NCBI GenBank assembly: GCA_903861055.1
Contig: CAIOSU010000032.1
Location: 1 to 13,987, forward strand
DNA from: an uncultured bacterium
Lineage (GTDB): Bacteria; Bacteroidota; Bacteroidia; Chitinophagales; CAIOSU01
Direction of reading: 5' to 3'
DNA length: 13,987 nucleotides
The position numbers were made by a program, and so were the translations under genes. The notes beneath the pieces are model-generated. The model made no database searches. It had not been told where the DNA came from and saw only the letters and a program-made list of their open reading frames with translations. Positions 13,256-13,987 of the stretch are shown here, piece by piece; within the stretch, counting starts at the first letter, position 1; each line of letters begins with the position of its first letter.

Positions 13256-13346
13256 CACAAAACACCAAGAGATAACCTATGTTAAGTTATTGCAAAATGA
13301 GCCTTGGTATTATGGCTTTTTATTTACTAAACGGTACTATTGAACT

Positions 13347-13987
13347 ATGAAAGCTTTTGCCATTATAACCATCCTCAGTACGTTGTTTTGGGCAGGTGAT
13401 GGTTCGTTCAAAGCCATCAAAACCTATCAAGCCCCCGAAGCCAAGCAAGCCGTAGCTGCGGATGGCGAGTACTTTTATGCCATTGACGATGCCCAAGTGG
13501 TAAAGTACGATTTGCAAGGCAAAAAGGTAGCAACTTGGCAACCCAAGCCCGATAGCCATATAAAACATCTTAATAGCGGATTTATAAAGGATGGCTTGCT
13601 ATACATGGCACACAGCAATTATCCAGCCGTGCCGCGAATTAGCACCATTGAGATATTGGATACCAAAACCATGGAGCACTATCGCACGTTAGAGTTTGGG
13701 GCTTTTGATGGGGCGGCTAATATTGTGGTTTGGCACAACAATGCCTGGTGGGTGCTGTTTGCGCATTATAGTGGCGACAAGGCCGAGCCCGGCCGTACTT
13801 CGGCTGATACGCGGTTGGATAAATTCAATGTAGGCTGGGAGCGTGCGGATAGCTACTATTTGCCAAAGGAGTTGATTGACAAAATGGAACCTAAGAGCAT
13901 CTCAGGCGGGGCTTTTGGCCCTGATGACCAGCTATATCTTACCGGCCATGATGCTGCGGAGGTTTATAAAGTAAGTTTCCCAAAAGA
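13347..13987 (+). CDS. Secreted beta-propeller-like protein, 5' part (cut by window edge)
   Basis: ATG 13347 opens a frame of 213 codons that runs off the right edge without a stop. Residues 1-16 (MKAFAIITILSTLFWA) look like a short signal peptide, so export is likely. The rest has repeated strand-turn patterns seen in propeller proteins: AVAADGEYFYAIDDAQVVKY, then YDLQGKKVATW, LLYMAHSN, STIEILDTKTMEHYRTLEF, VVWHNNAWWVLFAHY, and GGAFGPDDQLYLTGHDAAEV. The last block resembles the closing blade of WD/PQQ-like or 6-bladed propellers, with a Asp-Gly or Pro-Asp turn before YLTGHD. I do not recognise the exact family and the ligand or enzyme activity cannot be told. It is divergent from pth. Confidence 0.75.
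   Translation, partial: MKAFAIITILSTLFWAGDGSFKAIKTYQAPEAKQAVAADGEYFYAIDDAQVVKYDLQGKKVATWQPKPDSHIKHLNSGFIKDGLLYMAHSNYPAVPRISTIEILDTKTMEHYRTLEFGAFDGAANIVVWHNNAWWVLFAHYSGDKAEPGRTSADTRLDKFNVGWERADSYYLPKELIDKMEPKSISGGAFGPDDQLYLTGHDAAEVYKVSFPK

Noticed and set aside
13137..13343. 68-codon plus-strand frame through the pth upstream region
   Set aside because: It starts with TTG, crosses both perfect hairpins, and shows no protein-like conservation pattern. It is most likely open by chance.

Overview
The window looks like chromosomal DNA from a member of the Bacteroidota. Four observations point there: TAnnTTTG-type -7 promoter elements in front of several genes, almost no Shine-Dalgarno sequences, the protein families present (a DUF4476-type protein, a DUF3298-like lipoprotein, a four-helix-bundle S23 protein), and intergenic DNA rich in short palindromes and A/T repeats. 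Genus and species cannot be told from this stretch.

Layout. The left edge (1-667, + strand) holds the end of a TPR protein, followed in the same frame, beyond three stop codons, by a second TPR-like piece. Next come two minus-strand envelope genes: a lipoprotein (669-1526) and a signal-peptide DUF4476 protein (1627-2592), separated by a strong terminator. The core is a minus-strand phenylacetate (paa) cluster read from right to left: a TetR/PaaR-like regulator (7409-7990), paaA (6313-7305), paaB (5799-6176), an unexpected four-helix-bundle S23 gene (5370-5765), paaC (4591-5337), paaD (3995-4486), and an acyl-CoA dehydrogenase with its own promoter-like element (2743-3882). The regulator has a well-formed promoter and a 14-bp palindrome that fits the operator consensus I recall for Thermus PaaR. 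No paaE reductase gene is present.

Right of the paa cluster lie a 390-bp geneless stretch with a possible small transcript, a Kup-type potassium transporter (minus, 8382-10349), and a divergent VLCAD-like acyl-CoA dehydrogenase (plus, 10565-12367). A 122-bp nested palindrome separates the latter from pth, peptidyl-tRNA hydrolase (minus, 12568-13131). The window ends inside a secreted, propeller-like protein (plus, 13347 to the edge).

How the parts work together. PaaA, PaaB, PaaC and PaaD belong to the oxygen-dependent phenylacetyl-CoA epoxidase system. The two acyl-CoA dehydrogenases feed beta-oxidation-type steps. The TetR protein probably senses phenylacetyl-CoA or another acyl-CoA.

The most unusual aspect is structural. 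Nearly every junction in the paa cluster carries a different short repeat. One junction carries a whole S23 cassette bounded by inverted A/T repeats, and one perfect palindrome lies inside the paaD reading frame. I found no CRISPR array, rRNA, tRNA, transposase or recognisable defence system.
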